Below, in pieces: positions 60,051 to 64,000 of a stretch of 64,000 nucleotides of DNA. The DNA is taken from contig CAYRTD010000004.1 of the NCBI GenBank assembly GCA_964426915.1, positions 4,583 to 68,582 on the forward strand, in the 5' to 3' direction. Positions within the stretch are counted from its first letter, which is position 1; each line of letters opens with the position of its first letter. Under the pieces are notes generated by a model. It was not told where the DNA came from. It made no database searches and saw only the letters and a program-made list of their open reading frames with translations. Made by a program: the position numbers and the translations under genes. The stretch comes from CAYRTD01 sp964426915 (GTDB taxonomy: Bacteria > Bacteroidota > Bacteroidia > Bacteroidales > GCA-2748055).

Positions 60051-61064
60051 TTACCCAAAGTTCCGGATAAACTCTTCCACCTCCAGTACCATATTTCTGG
60101 AACCTGTGAACAGGGGGACTCGCTGATGGATAGTGCGTGGAATGATATCCAGAATACGGTTTCCATTCCCGTCGGTTGCCAGTCCACCTGCCTGTTCCGC
60201 AAGAAATGCAATGGGATTGGCTTCGTAGAGGAGTCGTAATTTCCCGCCGGACTGTTTTGCTGTTGAGGGGTACATATAAATACCCCCTTTTATCAAGTTC
60301 CGGTGAAAATCCGATACCAGTGAACCAATATACCTTGAAGACAGGGAGTCTTTTCCTTCCGTTCCTTTGGATCTATCCAGGTATTTCTGTATCCCGGGAG
60401 AAAACTGTTTGTAATTCCCTTCATTAATGGAGTATATTCTTCCGTCTTCGGGAGTAACTAGCTTATAATGAGATAGACAATATTCCCCGAATGAAGGGTC
60501 AAGGGTAAATCCGGTTACACCAAGGCCTGTTGTATATACAAGCATGGTTGATGATCCGTATACTACGTAACCTGCGGCAACCTGTTTATTACCGGGCTGA
60601 AGGAGATCGTTTTCATCAGGGACGGAACCCTGATCGCTTAGCCTTCGGTAAATGGAAAAGATCGTACCTATAGAGACATTCACATCTATGTTTGATGAGC
60701 CATCGAGAGGATCTATGCATACTACGTATTTTCCATCAAGAGCTATGGATTTATTGAATGTAATAATATCATGGTTTTCTTCAGAAGCAATTGCACAAAC
60801 CTCTCCGCTGGAGGATAATATTTTAATGAAGCGCTGATTCGCAAATTCATCCAGCTTCATCACATCCTCCCCCTGAATATTGCTTTTCCCGGCCTCTCCC
60901 AGGATGTCGACGAGTCCTGCAGCATTAACTTCTCTGTTCACCATTTTAGATGCTACTCCAATATGATTTAATATTTTGGTCAGATCACCTTTCGCATAGG
61001 GAAAGGCAGTTTGCTGCTCGTTAATGAATTCACTTAGTGTTGGTGGTTGATAGTTATTTGCCAT
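60051..61064 (-). CDS. fbp: Class I fructose-1,6-bisphosphatase
   Basis: About 337 residues from the ATG at 61064; the frame extends upstream only to a GTG at 61127. It is a cytosolic gluconeogenic enzyme. Metal and substrate motifs are clear: ASEENHD, VVCIDPLDGSSNIDVNVSIGTIFSIYR (short cues: DPLDGSSN), GSLVSDFHRNLIKGGIYMYP and KLRLLYEANPIAFLAEQAGG. This is the FBPase class I type, not the class III enzyme of many Bacteroidota. Confidence 0.95.
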   Translation of the reverse strand: MANNYQPPTLSEFINEQQTAFPYAKGDLTKILNHIGVASKMVNREVNAAGLVDILGEAGKSNIQGEDVMKLDEFANQRFIKILSSSGEVCAIASEENHDIITFNKSIALDGKYVVCIDPLDGSSNIDVNVSIGTIFSIYRRLSDQGSVPDENDLLQPGNKQVAAGYVVYGSSTMLVYTTGLGVTGFTLDPSFGEYCLSHYKLVTPEDGRIYSINEGNYKQFSPGIQKYLDRSKGTEGKDSLSSRYIGSLVSDFHRNLIKGGIYMYPSTAKQSGGKLRLLYEANPIAFLAEQAGGLATDGNGNRILDIIPRTIHQRVPLFTGSRNMVLEVEEFIRNFG

Positions 61065-61183
61065 AATATTTTTATTTTTGTCAGACTCAGCCGGTTTATG
61101 CATGCCCGGAGTGCTCAGGGATACCACAAGGGAGCAAATTTTTTATACCGCCTGATTTTTCCAGGTATTGCATGAATCAGAAT

Positions 61184-61216
61184 TTTGCGAGAAACAAAAT
61201 TGGTTAAGTAAATTTG
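61184..61216 (+). promoter_or_regulatory. Putative promoter of the aspartokinase gene
   Basis: A -33-like TTTG (61184-61187) and a -7 TAAATTTG (61209-61216) are spaced by 21 bases, close to the Bacteroidota consensus TTTG/TAnnTTTG. The ATG follows 43 bases after the -7 box. Confidence 0.55.
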
Positions 61217-61259
61217 GTTTATAATTGAGGTTATACAGTAAAAATTTTAATCTTTTCTT

Positions 61260-62537
61260 ATGTTGATATTTAAATTCGGTGGTGCATCCGTAAAAAACTC
61301 CGCATCCGTTCGCAATATCTCAAATATTCTCAGGAAATATAATGAAAATATTGTAGTTGTAGTGTCGGCAATGGGAAAAACTACAAATGCTCTGGAACAG
61401 ATTACCGAAAATTATGTACATGGAAATAAGCCTCATCTGGAAAAAAATTTTGAAAATTTGAAGGCCTATCATTATTATATAATCAGCGGACTTTTTGAAG
61501 ATGAGCAGCATCCGGTATATGCCAGGGTGAAAGAAATTTTTTCCCTGATGCAGGCGAAATTTGATCAGCCACCTACTTTGGATTATGATTTTGATTATGA
61601 TCAGATCGTATGTAATGGTGAGTTACTTTCCACCATTATTGTTTCCGCCTATTTAAATGATTGCGGTCTCAAAACCGGGTGGAGAGATATCCGGGAATCT
61701 CTGAAGACCGATAACAGGTTCAGAGAAGCTTCCATTGACTGGGAACTTTCTGATCAACTGGTAAAAAAGAATTTCCAGTTTAAAGGAGATCGTCTGTTTC
61801 TTACCCAGGGATTTCTTGCTTCAACAAAAAATACTCTGACCACCACCCTCGGACGTGAGGGTTCCGATTACACAGCCGCAATTCTGGCATATATTCTTGA
61901 TGCTGAAAAGGTGATTATATGGAAAGATGTTTCCGGGGTACTGAATGCCGATCCCAAGTGGTTTGATGAAACCGTTTTGCTTGAACACCTGTCATATCAT
62001 GATGCAATTGAACTGGCATATTATGGGGCCAGTGTTATTCACCCCAAGACCATTCAGCCTCTGAAGAAAAAATCCATCCCTCTGCATGTTAAGTCTTTTG
62101 TGGACCCTGAATTAAACGGAACACTTGTTGGGATGGATGATTATGAAAAGCTTATCCCTTCCTTTATTTTTAAGATGAATCAGGTGCTTTTTCATATTTC
62201 TGCACGCGATTTTTCTTTCATTACGGAAGATTCCTTAAGTATCATTATCGCCTCTTTTGCAAAAAACGGACTTAAGATCAATCTGATGCAGAATACAGCT
62301 ATTTCCTTTCAGGTTTGTGTAAACCTGGATGAAAACCGGTTGGAGAGAGTGACTTCTGAACTTAAAGAAATGTTCAATATTGAAATGGAAACCGGATTGG
62401 AACTGGTAACCATCAGGTATTACGATCAGGCTACTATAGGCAGGGTCACACTGAATAAGGAGATAATTCTCGAACAGCATAACCGGACTGTTGCTCAAAT
62501 GGTAATGAAAGATAAGGATAAGAATTCCGCAGAATGA
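61260..62537 (+). CDS. lysC: Monofunctional aspartokinase
   Basis: A 425-residue cytosolic kinase for the first step of Asp-family amino-acid synthesis, including the diaminopimelate used by MurE. Kinase motifs are FKFGGASVKN, VVVVSAMGKTTNAL, the LGREGSDYTAA phosphate loop and WKDVSGVLNADPK; the C-terminal part (about 290-420) holds ACT-type regulatory segments (DSLSIIIASFAKNGLKINLMQ). It is a single-function enzyme, not fused to homoserine dehydrogenase. It ends overlapping the glycosyltransferase by ATGA. Confidence 0.93.
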   Translation: MLIFKFGGASVKNSASVRNISNILRKYNENIVVVVSAMGKTTNALEQITENYVHGNKPHLEKNFENLKAYHYYIISGLFEDEQHPVYARVKEIFSLMQAKFDQPPTLDYDFDYDQIVCNGELLSTIIVSAYLNDCGLKTGWRDIRESLKTDNRFREASIDWELSDQLVKKNFQFKGDRLFLTQGFLASTKNTLTTTLGREGSDYTAAILAYILDAEKVIIWKDVSGVLNADPKWFDETVLLEHLSYHDAIELAYYGASVIHPKTIQPLKKKSIPLHVKSFVDPELNGTLVGMDDYEKLIPSFIFKMNQVLFHISARDFSFITEDSLSIIIASFAKNGLKINLMQNTAISFQVCVNLDENRLERVTSELKEMFNIEMETGLELVTIRYYDQATIGRVTLNKEIILEQHNRTVAQMVMKDKDKNSAE

Positions 62538-63928
62538 AATTTCAAGGCCTTGCGATCATATTGCTAATATTGACCGGTATGTTGCTCGAAACCTGGAAAA
62601 TCGGCAAGCAGCCGGCAGAAAAATGGGATGAAGCCAGAAGAGGCATAAATGCTGTAAGCATGATGGAAAACAGGGATTATTTTCATTATTATTATTTAGA
62701 TCGGCCTGATACTTTCAACACCAAACCTCCTTTAACAGTCTGGCTGATTATTCTCAGCTTTAAAAGTTTCGGAATATCAAATTTTGCTTTGCGGTTTCAT
62801 TCAATAGTTTCGATTTTCTTTTTTTTTCTTTTTATTTCAAAGCTTATTCTTTTATACCGTAATAAGACTTTTCTTATTCTTTTCCTGGGCATAATTATAA
62901 CTGTGAAAGGCATTATCGGGTTTCATGTTGGGAGAACCGGTGATACGGATAGCCTGCTGCTTTTATTTCTGACAGCTTTTCTTTATTACTTTTTGAAATA
63001 CTGGGATTTTGGTAAAAAAAAGGCAATTTATCTTTCTGTAACTTTTTTGGGTCTTGCATTTTATACCAAATCCGTAGCAATACTTCTCATGCTACCTGCT
63101 GTTTTTGCCTATGCGATCTTTAGATGGGATAGCCAGAAGATCATGAAGAGAGAGTTTTGGATCTCTGCCGGGATCTTTATTCTGATCATTATCAGCGTGG
63201 GAATTATTCCTGCTTTTTGGAATGGTGGAAATAAAAATCAACCGGGTCTTCTGACCAATATCTTCAGTACTGATATGTTCCTCCGGTTTACAGATAATTC
63301 TTTTGAACCGGGATATGATCCCTTTCATGTAATTCATGTGCTGGATATGAATTTCAGCATTTGGAATTATATTTTTTATCTGGCCGGAATTTTTGCGATA
63401 TATAGAATCTTCAAAAACGGCCATTTTCCACCCTTACAGGAAAACAGGCTTTTGCTCCTTTCTCTTTTGATCGTGCTGAGTTATGGTATTCTTTTGACAG
63501 TAAGTATGAATAAACACAGATGGTATATTGCTCCTGCGATTCCTTTTTTTGCCATATTAACTGTTGAGTTTATCATCCAGTTTAAAAACAGAAAGTGGAT
63601 GTATCCTGTTTTTTCAGCCATTGTAATAATCATGTCCATTCAAAAGTTTCTGCATTATAATGATCCTGAAGCAAATATCAGAGAATTTTTTGACAAACAC
63701 AGAAATGAAATTTGTGAAGCAGATAAATTATATGTAGACCATGCTGTCCCCCAGGACCTTGCCTGGGAATATATAAAATTTAATCACAGAAGTGCAAAAA
63801 GTATTGCAAAGTTGCCTTCTGAAGATAGCTCCTATATGTATTTCGGGCCCTCTGTAGAAAACGTTCCGGGAAAAGTTGCCGGCTATCTTGAAGGATACAA
63901 GTTAGTTGTTAAGAATAACAGACACTAA
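62534..63928 (+). CDS. PMT/ArnT-like membrane glycosyltransferase (GT83/GT39 type)
   Basis: A 464-residue integral membrane glycosyltransferase of the GT-C fold with about 10 helices. The first periplasmic loop carries the catalytic-type acidic motif KWDEARRG, followed by TFNTKPPLTVWLI, the KPPL segment seen in ArnT/PMT relatives, and HVGRTGDTDSLLLLF. It probably transfers a sugar from a polyprenyl-phosphate donor to lipid or protein; donor and acceptor are unknown. It is coupled to the upstream aspartokinase, an odd pairing that looks positional, not functional. The final codons AGA CAC TAA are the end of a family 1 repeat. Confidence 0.85.
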   Translation: MKFQGLAIILLILTGMLLETWKIGKQPAEKWDEARRGINAVSMMENRDYFHYYYLDRPDTFNTKPPLTVWLIILSFKSFGISNFALRFHSIVSIFFFFLFISKLILLYRNKTFLILFLGIIITVKGIIGFHVGRTGDTDSLLLLFLTAFLYYFLKYWDFGKKKAIYLSVTFLGLAFYTKSVAILLMLPAVFAYAIFRWDSQKIMKREFWISAGIFILIIISVGIIPAFWNGGNKNQPGLLTNIFSTDMFLRFTDNSFEPGYDPFHVIHVLDMNFSIWNYIFYLAGIFAIYRIFKNGHFPPLQENRLLLLSLLIVLSYGILLTVSMNKHRWYIAPAIPFFAILTVEFIIQFKNRKWMYPVFSAIVIIMSIQKFLHYNDPEANIREFFDKHRNEICEADKLYVDHAVPQDLAWEYIKFNHRSAKSIAKLPSEDSSYMYFGPSVENVPGKVAGYLEGYKLVVKNNRH

Positions 63929-64000
63929 TTAGTGCCTGTTAATAGAGTCGGGTGTCTGGATCATAACCGAAACCGCCACATGGCGGTGAGCTCAGCGAAG
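63920..64000 (+). repeat. Family 1 repeat, truncated by the window edge
   Basis: A right-end tip (CAGACACTAATT) is joined to a left end (TTAGTGCCTGTTAATAGAGT then CGGGTGTCTGGATCATAA), followed by GGTGAGCTCAGCGAAG, and runs off the window. It matches the first ~75 bases of the copy at 8396-8321. The TAA of the glycosyltransferase (63926-63928) lies within it. Confidence 0.8.

Noticed and set aside
1..64000. tRNA, rRNA, CRISPR, prophage or defence genes
   Set aside because: No cloverleaf-like segments, phased spacer repeats, integrases, transposases or nuclease clusters could be seen; the intergenic repeats are dispersed, not a CRISPR array.

Overview
The window is chromosomal housekeeping DNA from a member of the Bacteroidota, most likely the Bacteroidales/Marinilabiliales side. 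The support is: AT-rich DNA with TAnnTTTG-type -7 promoter boxes and few Shine-Dalgarno sites; an RprX/RprY-like two-component pair; an IPExxxVDY-family protein; an S46 dipeptidyl peptidase; an MG2/TonB-plug protein; an OlsB/GlsB plus lysophospholipid acyltransferase pair; type III pantothenate kinase; and the Bacteroidota form of the dcw cluster (no murF or ddl inside it, PASTA-bearing FtsI). The MurE carries a DNPR motif, which predicts meso-diaminopimelate peptidoglycan. I see no rRNA, tRNA, CRISPR array, prophage or intact transposase gene.

Layout. 1-7 kb: a small membrane protein, rprY/rprX, a membrane-anchored J-domain protein, an IPExxxVDY protein, a small HEAT-like membrane protein and a porin bracketed by inverted repeats. 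7-17 kb: radical SAM enzyme, lepA, a ProXp-ala-like editing factor, groES-groEL, and an operon of sigma-54 activator, lptE, TPR protein and secG. 16.6-32 kb: kdsB, an FtsX-type permease, a SiaB-like kinase, rnhA, S46 peptidase, MG2/TonB-plug protein, yebC, a SPOR-domain protein, a PurF-like amidotransferase and the glycine-lipid-type acyltransferase pair. 32.4-48.2 kb: the complete dcw operon mraZ-rsmH-ftsL-ftsI-murE-mraY-murD-ftsW-murG-murC-ftsQ-ftsA-ftsZ followed by a YqeY-like gene and a terminator, preceded by three 10-bp-spaced TGG(G/T)A repeats that look like the MraZ operator. 48.3-56.3 kb (minus strand): coaX, an outer-membrane protein, TPR protein, lptC, a small membrane protein, a CNNM/CorC-like protein and a SurA/PpiD-type isomerase. 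56.5-64 kb: mfd, fbp, an aspartokinase and a PMT/ArnT-like glycosyltransferase.

Functionally, much of the window concerns the envelope: peptidoglycan precursors and division (dcw), LPS assembly and export (lptE, lptC, kdsB, possibly the glycosyltransferase), OMP folding (PpiD-type isomerase), protein export (secG) and membrane lipids (acyltransferase pair).

The most unusual signal is not a protein. A dispersed, non-coding repeat family (family 1) occurs at about eight intergenic loci, as solo ends, tandem copies and 170-180 bp elements. The elements have ~32 bp imperfect terminal inverted repeats and an internal hairpin whose stem changes in a compensatory way between two copies. The ends of this repeat supply the stop codons of five separate genes. 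A second repeat family (family 2), with its own conserved hairpin, brackets the porin gene in inverted orientation, and its longer copy shares an internal module with a family 1 element. I infer MITE/REPIN-like elements; no mobilising gene is visible here.
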